Source of the DNA: Taiwanofungus camphoratus
Lineage: Eukaryota; Basidiomycota; Agaricomycetes; Polyporales; Taiwanofungaceae
NCBI GenBank assembly: GCA_003999685.1
Contig: CP021224.1
Location: 1,054,001 to 1,118,000 of the forward strand
Direction of reading: 5' to 3'
Length of the DNA: 64,000 nucleotides
The translations under genes were made by a program, and so were the position numbers. The notes below the pieces were generated by a model. The model searched no databases and was not told the origin of the DNA. It saw nothing but the letters and a program-made list of their open reading frames with translations. How positions within the stretch are numbered: position 1 is the stretch's first letter; each line of letters begins with the position of its first letter. Below, piece by piece: positions 46,581 to 57,839 of this stretch.

Positions 46581-46832
46581 GGAGGACAGAAAGAAAGTAG
46601 AAAGACGAGGGAACGAAGTCGTGCGTCAACGTTCAATTGGTAGGGTGTTTTCGGAATCCGGAAACTTTCCCTTACATAACCCAACTTCAAACTCCGATTC
46701 AAAAGAAATGTTCCCCCAGACTCCTACCGGTTCCGAAAAATCCGAAGGACGGCGGCGCGAACGCTAATTTGTCTTACTCGCTGTCGCCGTTGTCGTCGGC
46801 AATGGCGAGCCTCTTCAAATGTGAGTAGTTTG
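46581..46832. promoter_or_regulatory. shared divergent promoter, ATP1 / mitochondrial bL21
   Basis: About 250 bp between two mitochondrial-protein genes. Several TCCGG/CCGGA motifs are clustered: AATCCGGAAACTTTCC near 46655-46670 and ACCGGTTCC followed by ATCCGAAGG near 46727-46750. Their repeated, partly inverted arrangement is suggestive of a common activator site, but no factor is identified. Confidence 0.45.
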
Positions 46833-47318
46833 ATGATTCTGAATGCATGTTTCAGAGTTTCACCTCTACTCGCAGCAGCGCCGACATTGCGCATGGTCGT
46901 GCAGCGTGCTTTGCACACCGAGGGCACTCGACTTCCTTCAACGACGCCGTCTGCCCTTGCTCTCATTCGTTCTCAACCCTCACAATATGTTGTCGCCGCA
47001 GTCGCTGGACGAAAATACGTTCTGGCTCCCCGTGATCTCCTCACAGTACCTCGTCTGAAAGATGTCCGTGTTGGGGACGTTCTCGCACTCTCCGATATTC
47101 ACGAGATCGGCTCACGCGAATACACTATGCGTGGCAATCCCATCATACCACCAGAAAAGGTCAAAGTTGAAGCGACGGTGGTGGAGCACACAAAGGGCAA
47201 GATGGAGGTCATTTTCAAGAAGAAGCGAAGAAAGGGCTACCAGAAGACCATCAAGCACAAGCAGACGTATACGCGTCTTAGGATAGGGTCTATTGATATC
47301 GTAGACCAGTCACAGTAA
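46833..47318 (+). CDS. MRPL49: mitochondrial large-subunit ribosomal protein bL21m
   Basis: Component of the mitochondrial 54S ribosomal subunit. Single-exon model of 161 aa from ATG 46833. The presequence is MILNACFRVSPLLAAAPTLR with basic residues and no acids. The bL21 domain contains YVVAAVAGRKYVLAPRDLLT, DVRVGDVLALSDI, PIIPPEKVKVEATVVEHTKG, VIFKKKRRKGYQKTIKHKQT and YTRLRIGSID, the C-terminal part being the bL21 signature. An upstream ATG (46802, MASLFK) could join through a GT..AG span of only 37 nt, shorter than any other intron here, so I prefer 46833. Its stop is 54 bp from the stop of the convergent Prp40 gene. Confidence 0.88.
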   Translation: MILNACFRVSPLLAAAPTLRMVVQRALHTEGTRLPSTTPSALALIRSQPSQYVVAAVAGRKYVLAPRDLLTVPRLKDVRVGDVLALSDIHEIGSREYTMRGNPIIPPEKVKVEATVVEHTKGKMEVIFKKKRRKGYQKTIKHKQTYTRLRIGSIDIVDQSQ

Positions 47319-47372
47319 TCAGTCGGTACTAGTCTGCAATTACATGCACATGATGGAATCTCAGTTTTCAGA

Positions 47373-50300
47373 TTATATCTCTCCTTCCTCTGGTGTCTCA
47401 GCACGAGGCAAGGGCTCTTGTTTGGGCGGCTCCTCGACGGGTGCATCTTTAGGCATGCTGTACCTCGTTCTCTGAAAAAGGAATGTAAGTGTGTAAAACT
47501 CCAGATTGCAACAACCGAACAGAAACGTGCCTTTTCTACTCTTTCATCGTAAGCCTTGTCATCGTAGATCGACCGCTCTCTCTTCTCTCTGGGGTCATCT
47601 CGATACACCGAACCGCTCCTCTCACGGTCCTCGCGGAATGGTGGTGCTCCACCATCATGAGCAACATACCCCGAGCTTTCGTCCCACTCCCTACCTGCAT
47701 AGCCTTCAAAATCTGCCCTCGAACTTCTTCGATCCCGTCGCCTCTCATCCCTCTCGTAGTCTCGGTGGTGCCTGGACGACTTGTAAGCACCATCACGCTC
47801 CCTGTCCCTGTCCTTGTCCTTGTCTTTGTCTTTGTCCTTGTCCCTTTCCTTCTCCCGTCCGTTGTATGCTTTGTCTTTGGGGTGATCGCGTTCGCGAACG
47901 TAATCTCGAGACGAGCGGTGACTGTGGCTGTCATGGTCGTCGTGTCCGCGGTGTCGCGAGCTACGGCTCTCTTTCTCGTGATAGCTGTCCTTTTCTGCGT
48001 CTCTGTCTCGCTCACGGTAGTCGCGATCACGCTCACGCTCACGCTCACGCTCACGTTCACGCTCACGTTCGGGCTCGCGAGCATCTCTGGGAGGTTCCTT
48101 GCGCTTCCGGCTCGTCGTCGATCCGCCATCCTCCGATGCTTCGAGCTCGCGCTCACGCAGACGCTCCTTCAATACTAGATCAGCATTCGAATTGCAGGGT
48201 TTGGATGAAACGGCCATTACCTTCTGTCTCTTCACAAACTTTGTGAACGCGGCCCTTCTGCCTTCGTCATCTTCTAGAGCTTTGTACTCCGGTAGATCTT
48301 GTATAAGAGATACAGCCTGCGCGGAACATGTCAATACAAATGGGAACGGATCTAGTTGAGTGTATACCTCTTCATAGGACATGTTGAGGTCGAGGGGTTC
48401 AGGGAGCTTTTTGAGGGCGTAACGCAGGTCATCCTGCAGATGGCGCTGCCTCCTCTCAGCTCGACGTTTTTCGTCGGCTTGCTGCTTTACGGCTTGCGAA
48501 TGTATCTAGAGCGGATAAAAGTCAGAATCCGGTTACCTCAGTAACATAAATAGGTGCTAAACTCACTGTATGGTAGACCTCATGCAGATCCTCTGTACTA
48601 AGCTTACGGACCGCGTCGTCATCGTCGCCGTTGATGACAGCAAAAAATTGATCTTCCGTAGTCTCAGGGTCAACTTTGAAAGGTTTAAACCCGCTCTCAC
48701 TGTGACCCTTCGCGTCCTCTCCAGGCTTCTCCACCTCAGGCGCCTGAGTCTCCAGCTGCTGGTTGTGCCGCTTAATTGCACCTTCTGCGACGGCGATCTT
48801 GGCATCAAGTTGCTGGTCGAGACCGTCGACAAGATCCCAGAACAGCTCAAGCGGGTTGGACCCGGGGTTACCGAGTATGTCAAGGTACCTAGAGTCACTG
48901 GCAAATGTGGGGTAGACCTCTTTCCATTTTGTGCGCGCCTTGATCTGTCCAGACTTCACCAAGCCTTGGAGCAGGCCCTATCATAGATATCAGAAACCGA
49001 TGAACACAACCCATCGAATTATCTCACAGGCATACATACCCTGAACGCCTCTCGTGTTTTTCGCTCCTTCCGTGTCTTCTCCACCTGTGCCCTCCGCATT
49101 TGTTCCTCAAACTCACGCTCACGTACACGGCTGTAATCCTCGAAGGCCAGTAGAATGTCGAGTGTTGGCAACTTCTGCAGCTCCGGATCATCCTGCCACT
49201 CGTCTGACTCCAACACCAGCTGATGTGCCTGACGCCAGCGCGTCGTAACGTCGACATCAAGCCTCTTGAAGAGGGCGACGATCTTGGAGATACTACGGGC
49301 ACGTGCAGCGCGTGTCTCTTGCTGGTGAGATGCAAGGTCAAAGGTGAACGCCAGAAATTTGTAATGGTTGGAGAAAGAAAGGATAAGAGATAATGCATAC
49401 CACTTCACGTTGTTTCAGTTCTCCTACGTACTCATCGAAGATAAGCCTCCTTTCGGCCTCGATCTTCGCCTGCTGCCAAATAGGATGCTGTGCAAAAAGC
49501 TTGTCTGCAGTAGGGAATGTAGTATAATGGAAGACATTCGGATTCCCCTTGAGCATGTTGCGAATGGCAGGGCGCAGCTTCGATAAGCGCGCCTCACGTT
49601 CTTCATGCTCCTTTGCTCTGAGATTGTCTGTGAACTGCATACCATTCACGTCAGTACTATGACTGGTAACAATCAGCTGAATGGAGCACGACTAACCTTT
49701 TGCCACGCTGCCTTCTTCTCTGCAAGTGTGTTGAGAGCCTTGTACAGAGGATCGGTGATGATTGCACGCATCGTCTGATCCCACGTCCAATTGGCATCTA
49801 CACCCGCTTTTCGGAGGAGATGCATAAAAGCCTTCTCGCCTTCCTCAACCGTAGCAAATCCATTGTGAGGAATAACTGGATCGTCTGGAAGGTTTGGTCG
49901 CACTGGAAGAACGCTAGACGATGCAAACGGTAATGCGCCGGTGTGTACGCCGACGGCGAGTTCGGAGACTGGGTGCCCATTGGGCTGCACCTGGGAACCC
50001 GGTGCGGATGAGGATGGATCAGTGCCTCCCAGAGCAGCAGGTGCACCTTGCATCGGAGTACCAAGATTTCCGCCAGATGTGAAGTTCGGTGCTGCGCGGG
50101 TGGGGCTGTAGAGGTTGAGCGGCAGTATGAAGTCGAGGCGAAGACATGAAAACTCACACTAGAGCATTGTTCGATTGCTGAGCCGCCTTGCCTTCTTTCT
50201 CTACTTTCTCAAGAAGGAGGAGGAGCTCATCTGGCATATCCCATTTTGACTCTTTGGTCTCAGTCTTAGTAACATCGTCAGATATTGTATGTTCAGCTAT

Positions 50301-50661
50301 GACAAGTGGACAAACATTATAGTAGTATTTTCTTCCCCCAGAGAAGTACTCTTTCCACTTAGTCTGATTTAGTGCACGCTGTATAATGAAATGGTTAAAA
50401 CAGGAACGACGGGTCCACTTGCGAAGACTGGCGCCCACCTCGAACGGAGTTTTGAGATCTAAGAACATACAGTTAAAAAAAGAACAATATGACATGAAAC
50501 GACCAAAGGCTCATACCATCTGGCTTCTCCCAAACACTCTCTCTGGTCCCAGTGTTGAACCAGTAAGTACGACCCTCCGGATTCCTGTGCTCAGTCTGCA
50601 CTACGTATCAACGATGGGCGTCTACAACGAATGAAAGCGAGACACATACCCAAACATTCAT
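47373..50661 (-). CDS. PRP40: U1 snRNP splicing factor Prp40 (WW-FF protein)
   Basis: Bridges U1 snRNP and branch-point-binding protein in early spliceosome assembly. Thirteen exons (minus): 50661-50650 (12 nt), 50595-50517, 50458-50439 (20 nt), 50378-50316, 50264-50158, 50105-49697, 49634-49401, 49321-49040, 48977-48567, 48505-48368, 48316-48221, 48166-47531, 47471-47373; 861 aa. Two WW domains ([40 protein letters not shown]) lead to a Pro/Gly linker. FF domains follow: [27 protein letters not shown]-type, [14 protein letters not shown], then [20 protein letters not shown]. The tail is basic/acidic RE/RD-rich (see repeat). Introns at 48167-48220 and 48317-48367 are multiples of three without stops, so retention would add 18 and 17 residues. 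The last intron seems to start GCACGT (GC-AG). Confidence 0.93.
48024..48077. repeat. hexanucleotide tandem repeat within Prp40
   Basis: About nine imperfect units of CGCTCA (minus strand TGAGCG) encode an uninterrupted Arg-Glu alternation in the Prp40 tail. Open frames on the plus strand over this region are by-products of the repeat. Likely length-polymorphic. Confidence 0.8.
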
Positions 50662-51307
50662 GTTTGTTTTTCTATAGCAGATTGATCAGAAGTACACGCC
50701 AACGAGGGGTGGAAAGACAACGATACTCGGACCTCGAGAACGTAGACCGAGAGTAGATCCAAGTGCAACCTTAACCCTAAAGTCTGTGGGCATACGTTGA
50801 CAGTCGGAGTCCGAACTGGTGGCGACAGCCCTTTGCGAGATCACACTGGCGCTTACATAAAATACATAAGTATGATCACAAGTCAGAGTATATACTTACG
50901 TGGGGCCAACTTGGTGCCCTCAAGCCGCAGAACGTCCGCAAAGCTCAGAAGGAAATATCAAGAATTGAACATATATCGATATTAAATAAGTGAATATTTC
51001 AAATGGCTCAGGAGTGCTACAATCAGCAGGCCAGTGTACTCTGAGAGGAGCAGCGATTCAACGAACCTACGATGACCATCAGTCTTACTACTAAAGAATA
51101 TATGAAGTTATACCATGAAGGTTTATGTATGAATATCCTATTCCTAAGAGTTGGGAAACACAACTTTGTAAGTAGATAGGCCTATGTGTATATATAAATT
51201 CACTCAGTCTTCACTGGTCAGTTGAGCAAGCGGTCAATAAGACTCCATACCCGAAACGCACATGCCTGATCCTCCATGGATCGTCGATCAGGAAGAGTGG
51301 TGGAACC
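50662..51307. other. intergenic, about 650 bp
   Basis: Upstream of Prp40 (-) and downstream of the F-box gene (-). AT-rich in the 50870-51200 part; no gene or repeat recognised. Confidence 0.4.
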
Positions 51308-52921
51308 TCAGTGACTTCCGAGACCATGTATATTGACTTTATTCGCAACTTCAGCTAGTCGGACAAGAAGTGAGGAAGAGGTCGGCAGTATGGAACCTGG
51401 AGTCAATGTGACCTCAAGTGAAGTTAGACGGCGCGCTTCATGGACAACACGTCGATGCAAGGAAAGCGCCAACTCCTCCATAATTTTAGATTGGGCATCA
51501 TTCAACCGTGAAACAGTGAGATGTGTTAGATTGGGGCACGTGACAATATTGACGACTTGGGGATCGGGTCCTCCTGCGAGCGCACTAAAGAACGGAAGGA
51601 CTGTGGATTCTTGAACGGGTTGAATGTCAACCTGTAGATTGACCACGGTGGGGATGGTTCTGAGCACATATAGCCATTGTTCTTCCTGTAGTTGTATTGC
51701 ATACGCATAAATATGAAGAGTTTGTAATGCAGGGAATTGCAGAGCAGCGAATCCAACATTGTCCAGCATGGATTCATGATATCCACTTCGCCAATTCCAT
51801 TGCACCTCGAGATTAGCTTTGGGTGCTAAGCTGGAGCCTGCCACCATGGCGGACATCGCACGCAACTCGACGCTATGATCCCAAGCCCGAGAAAACTCTA
51901 TAGAAGCTTCCTTGACGCTGGCAGCAATATTACGCACAGGAGGACAATATCGACCGATGTCAATTCGCAAACGATGACGATCACAAAACCGCAAGCTGAC
52001 TGTGGTCGTTGTGGGAAATGATAGATGCGCCAATACGTGAAGGACGTCGTCGGGATCATGAGTGCATTTCAAGAATAGCTGCCGCAGGTGAGCAAGCTCA
52101 ACCGTCAACAACCCAGTCTCATGGGTGGCATTCTCGCGAGATATGGCTCCGTGCATCGTGAGGGATAATATTTCCAAAAAAGGGGAGTTCATCAATGTCG
52201 AGAGGAACTGTGGCATCAAGGGAGCGGGCTGGTCAGTGAGGATCAACTCCCTGAGGTCAGTGTATGGCAGCCACGGTATCGAAACCTCCCTGAGAGAGAT
52301 ATAGCGCAGCGATGGCATCCAACCGAGAAAAGGTGCATGTTGGGATGACGGACGACTTGGCAAAGAGTAAGATGTATGGGGACTTCCATACAGATTGCAA
52401 CGTTGTAAAAGCGGTGCCGGAGATGATAACGACGACATAAAGGCTTCTAAATCCTGCGGGAAGAAGCCAATTGCATGCAGCTCCAGGATACGACCTGAGT
52501 GATCCGATAACAGTCGTGCCATCTGGACTAGGATTTCTCCTGATTCATCCATACCTCGAGATCCTTTCAGTCGTAGAGAAAAGGGAGCGTCTCTTGATCG
52601 ATCCAGGAACTCGTGAAGAATCGTGAGCCTGGGACGTATAGAGAGGGTAAGGAACGACCAGAGTTGTGGTGAAGAAAGTGCGAGGTAGCGCCAATGGCGA
52701 CAGACATGGGACACAATCACAGAACTAGCACCAGGGCGGGTGGTGCTTTGCCCGCTTAAGAAACTGTCTCTCGCAAGGAGGTGGAAGACATTGTACAAGA
52801 CGTCGTCGGGGATGTATGCGATGGACATAACTGAAGCTAGATCGGTGGGACTGGACATGGTTTGCCGGCTCACACTAGATGTAGTCGACGAATTGGTCAT
52901 TTTTCGGAAAAAATCGACCAC
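51308..52921 (-). CDS. F-box protein with LRR-like C-terminal region
   Basis: Probable SCF ubiquitin-ligase substrate adaptor. One uninterrupted exon, 537 aa. The F-box motif (MSIAYIPDDVLYNVFHLLAR ... VSHVCRHWRYLALSSPQLWS) is followed by a repeat-like beta/alpha region with recurrent hydrophobic spacing (LLQRCNLYGSP, MPSLRYISLREVSIPWLPYT, SPFLEILSLTMHGA). It matches the plus-strand gene at 57840 and the pseudogene at 604 in overall order, including the conserved FLGWMPSLR and LSFPTTT segments. Agaricomycetes have hundreds of such F-box genes; targets are unknown. The start could also be one of several downstream Mets (MTNSS, MSSPTD, MSIAY). Confidence 0.85.
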   Translation of the reverse strand: MVDFFRKMTNSSTTSSVSRQTMSSPTDLASVMSIAYIPDDVLYNVFHLLARDSFLSGQSTTRPGASSVIVSHVCRHWRYLALSSPQLWSFLTLSIRPRLTILHEFLDRSRDAPFSLRLKGSRGMDESGEILVQMARLLSDHSGRILELHAIGFFPQDLEAFMSSLSSPAPLLQRCNLYGSPHTSYSLPSRPSSQHAPFLGWMPSLRYISLREVSIPWLPYTDLRELILTDQPAPLMPQFLSTLMNSPFLEILSLTMHGAISRENATHETGLLTVELAHLRQLFLKCTHDPDDVLHVLAHLSFPTTTTVSLRFCDRHRLRIDIGRYCPPVRNIAASVKEASIEFSRAWDHSVELRAMSAMVAGSSLAPKANLEVQWNWRSGYHESMLDNVGFAALQFPALQTLHIYAYAIQLQEEQWLYVLRTIPTVVNLQVDIQPVQESTVLPFFSALAGGPDPQVVNIVTCPNLTHLTVSRLNDAQSKIMEELALSLHRRVVHEARRLTSLEVTLTPGSILPTSSSLLVRLAEVANKVNIHGLGSH

Positions 52922-53193
52922 CGTTTCTTTACCTCACTTATTGAGGCAGCTTGATGGCGCAACATAGAGCCAGCGCTCAGACGGTTTCAGTGAGTGATGC
53001 AGCGTGTCCTAATTCAGGGGAATGCCTTGCCTCATTATGTAAACATCCACTATAGCCTAACGCAGCAGACAGCGGGAGCGAAAACAGATTTGGTGTATAG
53101 GCACTCAATCACCATCAACACCGGACCGGAAACCGCCTGTAAGGAACCAGTAGGCTAAGACATAAACACGCAAGAATATTCGACTTGCCACCG

Positions 53194-54752
53194 CTACCAG
53201 CCAAAGATCAAGTCTGACACCTGTTCCAGCACTCCCTTGCTCGGTGATTGATCTACAGCTGCCGTAGGCAATCCACCGAGAACGCCTTGCCCTGATTGTG
53301 CCTTCTGTGGCGACCCCGACATGAATGTACTCGTACCTGCCCCTCGGCGAAACGCCGCTGTGGACGGCGCAAGTCTGATGGGCGTGCCTACGGTCGGCGT
53401 TGGGGTAGAGGGCGCAGGGGGTGAGCGGCCAAAGGCAAGCTCGTCCACACTCATACGCGAGGTGGATGAAGGAAAGATGCTCCCAGATGCGGAAAAAGGC
53501 ATAGCGTCTGGACTGGCCACACCAAACTCTGACTGCAGCGCGCCCCGGACGATGGAAGCGCCTAGAAGGGATTCGGCTTGCGCAGGGTCCTGGTTAGAAT
53601 ATATCAGTAAGCCCCTGTCAATATTTCATGACCACGCAGGATTCAAAAATAAACAAAGGAGGGTGGCAGTGACAACAACAAACGCACAGCCCATTTTGCA
53701 CCAATCATCCATGATCCACTCAGAACTTCCCCATTCTTGCGTACTGCTCGCATTGCTTCAGCGGGATGCATGTAGCCGATCCGGAAGCAGTTCATGATTT
53801 CTGGATTTTGTTCTGGCTCTGTCGTTTCTCCGAGGGCACGGAAGTACTCAACCGTAACACTGTATTTGTCTGGCGGATAACCAAAAATGATGACGTAGAG
53901 CGGTTGCATGGGAGACTGAGATGTAGCTGCGGCGGGTTTTGGTGTAGATGGATGCGAGGAGCGGCAGAGAGATGTGCGACTGGCAGATGGATCGAATGTC
54001 GAGTTCTGAGGTGCACGATCAGCTTGTCATTCCGTACGGTAGAGTGAATCGTACCCGTAAAGGAAAACGTGGTGATCCCGTGTCAGGGTACACCTCGTTT
54101 ACAATGTCATTCACCGAATTTGTAGGCGGAGCGTCTTCATCTGGGAGAGCTTGTCTTTGTCTTTGCCTGTTGTTGAGATCAGACTACTACAAGGTCGAAT
54201 AGTAATCAACATTACCGTGAACTCTCAAACATAGAGTCCATCCCAAAGTCTGACACGGAACCGCCTGCAAGGACATGGTTGAGTTTAGCCTTCGTCTGAA
54301 CAATGGGTGTTTCTTCATGGCGTTGGCTGCCTGGCGGTAAGGCCTGGGTGGCACGTTTAGAGTATATTTCTGTACCAGTTGTAAGAAATCTCACACTATT
54401 TTGGGCGGCAGACTACAAGACATAAATTGGATCAACAAAATGCGGGTCATATATCATAGCTGTACCTTACCATCATATAGCCAGGTTGATAATGAGTCCT
54501 TGATTGCGAAAGGCCTTCGCCTAGAGGAGAACCCATCCCTAGAGAGCCACTCATACTCATACTGAGAGATCCGCCACCCATAGTGCTTCCGCGAAAACTT
54601 TGGCCATGAGTTGCTCCAGGACTGGACATGCCTGCGACAGAAAAGGGTGAACCTTGGTGGCCTGCGTGTGAATGCGAATGGCTGAATGAGGGCCGAGAAT
54701 CCTGCGCCACGCCTAAGTTCGCACTGGACGGAAACGATGTACTAGAGTACAT
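53194..54752 (-). CDS. NUP53: Nup53/Nup35-like nucleoporin (RRM-like Nup35 domain)
   Basis: Inner-ring nucleoporin that binds Nup155/Nup170 and the pore membrane. Exons (minus): 54752-54471, 54412-54216, 54166-54055, 54005-53688, 53589-53194; 434 aa. The N-terminal half is Ser/Gly/Met-rich. The Nup35-type RRM is clear: PLYVIIFGYPPDKYSVTVEY, FRALGETTEPEQNPEIMNCF, RIGYMHPAEAMRAVRKNGEV and SGSWMIGAKWADPAQAESLL. The extreme C-terminus, GVLEQVSDLIFGW, matches the terminal amphipathic helix of Nup53 proteins that inserts into membranes (yeast Nup53 has a similar WIFGW). Divergent from Zpr1 by 295 bp. Confidence 0.93.
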
Positions 54753-55047
54753 TTAAGTCAAGTTGATTTCGTGGAAAGTCGTTAGGGTATAGAGACAATC
54801 AGCGCTGGAGGTTGTTGAAGAAACGCGTTTGCCTTTTTTGATAGTTATCACATGACGTATTAGGTGGATGATCGAGGATCTTGAAATCTCTGCTTGTGCC
54901 AAATTATTGTAGGTCTGTTACTCTGGTCGGAGTCATCCAGTGTATGTCTGTATAATACCATCGAATCCTTTCATATACACTCTTCCTCATACCATTAATT
55001 CACACGTTGTTCACCAAGCTAACTGTATCATATCTCTCACTGTATTC
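54753..55047. promoter_or_regulatory. shared divergent promoter, Nup53 / Zpr1
   Basis: 295 bp between outward-facing starts. It includes AT-rich stretches; no specific element is claimed. Confidence 0.4.
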
Positions 55048-56916
55048 ATGTCGAATCCTACGCCTCTATTCCCTCCCATCGGAGCGGTTGCAGATGAGAC
55101 CGACAAGCTGAAAGACGATCAGGGGCCTATTGAAGAAGTCTCCACTCAACCAAGAGAAGAGGAAGATAGACCGGTACAAGAAATCGGGTCTCTGTGCATG
55201 GAATGTGGACAGCAGGTATGCTATTACATCCATCTTATATGGACTTGTTATCTGATTATCAAGGAGAAAGGGCGTCACGAAACTTCTTCTCACATCTATA
55301 CCGTTCTTCCGGGAAGTGATAGTGATGTCCTTCCGTTGCGAGCACTGCGGATTTCAAAATAACGAGATTCAATCAGCAGGCGGCATCCGTCGTACGTTGG
55401 CACCCTACTCCATTTCACGCTCACGTTTGATCACATTTTTACCTTGTCATCTTGCCTTGACAAATGTTTAGAGGAGGGAACAGTTTATACTGTCCGTGTC
55501 CTTTCGCGCGACGACCTAGACCGCCAAATTGTCAGGTCTGCCACCGGGACAGTGTTCATTCCCGAATTCGAACTCACAATCCCCGCATCGCGAGGTCAGC
55601 TCACCACCATCGAAGGGCTCATCCGGGACATTTCGACAGACCTCAGCGCAGACCAGCCTCTCAGACGAATTGAGAACGAGACTGCTTACAACAAGATCCA
55701 GACCATAATCGACGGCTTCAAGGAAGTCCTTGCTGATTCAGACGACGAAGATGATGAGAAGGATAGTGAGGGAACGCCGCGGGAGCTGAAGGTCAAGAAG
55801 GCTTCACAGAAAGACACACCGATGATTCCATTCACATTGCGCCTGGACGACCCCGCAGGTAACTCCTTCATTGAGTTCGCGGGAAGCATGGCGGACCCGA
55901 AGTGGAACATGCGCACGTATCATCGCACGCGTCAGCAGAATATTGAGCTCGGCCTGATTGCACCGGATGAGACTCCCACTGTTCCGCCGACCTTGCGGAA
56001 GGCTGAGGGAAGCAACTCGGAGGCAAGGGAGGCGGTAGGCGATGACGATAGGATCGGAGGAGGGTTGGAGGGCGAGAACGAGGAAATCTATGTTTTCCCG
56101 GGGACATGTTCGAGCTGCGGGCACCCATTGGACACACTTATCAAAAAAGTCAACATCCCCTACTTCAAAGTGCGTGTTGTTGCTTCTGTTCTCGTCAGTT
56201 ATTGCCAGTTTACCGGGACTCCCACGCTCTGATAGGACATCCTCATCATGTCCACGAATTGTGACCGATGCGGTTATCGGGATAACGAAGTTAAGTCGGG
56301 TTCCGCTATCTCGTCACAGGGGAAGCGAATTACACTCATGGTCGAGGACCGCGAAGATCTCAGTCGCGACCTCTTAAAGGTGCTTTGTTTATCTCAAACG
56401 GCTTGCAAGTAAAGTGACAGATTTATCCCAGAGCGAGTCATGCGGCCTTGCAATCCCAGAGATCGGTCTGGCGCTCCAGGCAGGCACGTTGGGTGGGAGA
56501 TTCACGACCCTGGAGGGTATCCTTGACCAGGTGTATGAGGAACTTTCGGAGAAGGTATTTGCCTCCGGCGACTCTCATGGTGACGACGGCGCGTTCGAGG
56601 GCTTCCTCAAGAAGTTGAAGGAGGTGAGAGACTTCTGTGTTGTCTTCGTTTATTCCACTAACCAACGTGCCTGTGCACTCAAATCAACCTGAAGGTGAAG
56701 ACCGCTGAGCGACCATTCACAGTGATCCTCGACGACCCGCTCGCGAACTCGTACCTGCAGAACCTGTATGCACCCGATCCGGACCCCAATATGGAAATCG
56801 TCATGTACGACCGCACATGGGACCAGAACGAGGAGCTGGGTCTAAACGATATGAAGGTTGAGGGCTACGAACAAGATGGGAATGAAAAGACCACGTTGGA
56901 AGACGACCAATCATAG
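55048..56916 (+). CDS. ZPR1: Zpr1 zinc-finger protein (eEF1A chaperone)
   Basis: Essential protein that binds nascent eEF1A and assists its folding. Exons: 55048-55215, 55271-55391, 55472-56169, 56236-56379, 56432-56623, 56695-56916; 514 aa. The tandem ZPR1 architecture is complete. The first module has zinc finger [20 protein letters not shown] ... [12 protein letters not shown] and homology domain [20 protein letters not shown]. The second has [20 protein letters not shown] ... [15 protein letters not shown] and [20 protein letters not shown]. Both modules have [15 protein letters not shown] / [15 protein letters not shown] and a [13 protein letters not shown] / [13 protein letters not shown] motif. 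An acidic stretch ([12 protein letters not shown]) lies in module 1. Confidence 0.96.
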
Positions 56917-57839
56917 CACGCCGCGGCATATCCTTCATTGAATATGACAATGGAGCTGACATGATGAGACAAGGTTCAGGAAACAAACCAAGTCATTTTC
57001 TATATAGACAAGCACAACTATGGGTGGCGGAACGAAGCATCAATTCAATGTATCTTATCTCCTTTTGCCCGTTAGATGTGGAGCGTGTACATACCTTAAG
57101 TACCGTGAGAACCCATGTAAGCTCCACAGGTAACTGAATTGCATCAAAGTTTCACTATGTTATGCCATGCGTTCCTCTCATGGCGGCTGTGGTATCAATT
57201 CGTTATAAGGACGGCGTGGACGAGGCTCGTAACTTCCTGAGCTTCCAGCATTTTTAATATTGACTACAACATAATCATGGCCAGGTACATAGCTATTAGC
57301 TCTGGTTGTGAGAAAAGAGATCCTGATATACTGTACATATGGAACCTGGATCAACTTGAAGTCGACGTCTTTGGCTTCTGAAACAGGACATTTACTCAAA
57401 AGTGCACTGGCATGACATCCTCTGGCAGATCTGGCTGATATTCCCGAATCTGACTCAGGATTTGAAAATCTATTCGACAATGGTGCAAGGGTACCTCGGA
57501 GGTGTTAAGTATGTGGCGAGTGAAACCGATTCAGGTGGTCTCAACTTCCAGTCTTGGGTGAAGTGTCGATATCTGCCATGATGCTGTTCTAATCACATTG
57601 CACAATCCTGCCCACTTACGGACGTACCGTTTGGCATATGGGACTTGGGAAGTATCACAAATACAATCCGACTCGTCGGTCCATGCTCCCACCGTTAACG
57701 GATTACGGGTACGTGGCTACACCGCGGTCATTGTACCAAGTAGTGAAGGCCAACTTCAAACATCCCCCTCCCGATTCATCCTGCTAAAGCATCGGCATTC
57801 ACAAGTCTATTTTTCGCCTTTAGCAGCAGTGGAGGCCAT
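56917..57839. other. intergenic, about 920 bp
   Basis: Between Zpr1 and the F-box gene. A 100-codon open frame on the minus strand at 57178-57480 is listed separately with low confidence; otherwise nothing is seen. Confidence 0.4.
57178..57480 (-). CDS. doubtful small ORF, 100 aa
   Basis: Open frame of 100 codons with balanced composition in its second half (FKLIQVPYVQYIRISFLTTR, YVVVNIKNAGSSGSYEPRPR). No family is recognised and no partner exon found. It could be the last exon of an unrecognised small gene or chance. Confidence 0.2.
   Translation of the reverse strand: MSNRFSNPESDSGISARSARGCHASALLSKCPVSEAKDVDFKLIQVPYVQYIRISFLTTRANSYVPGHDYVVVNIKNAGSSGSYEPRPRRPYNELIPQPP

Noticed and set aside
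46802-46857. Alternative bL21m start MASLFK joined by a 37-nt intron
   Set aside because: Shorter than any other intron in the window; the unspliced frame from 46833 already gives a good presequence.
47489-48246. Two plus-strand open frames of 229 and 246 codons
   Set aside because: They are the complement of the Prp40 RE/RD-rich tail and its hexanucleotide repeat; the minus-strand reading is the real one.
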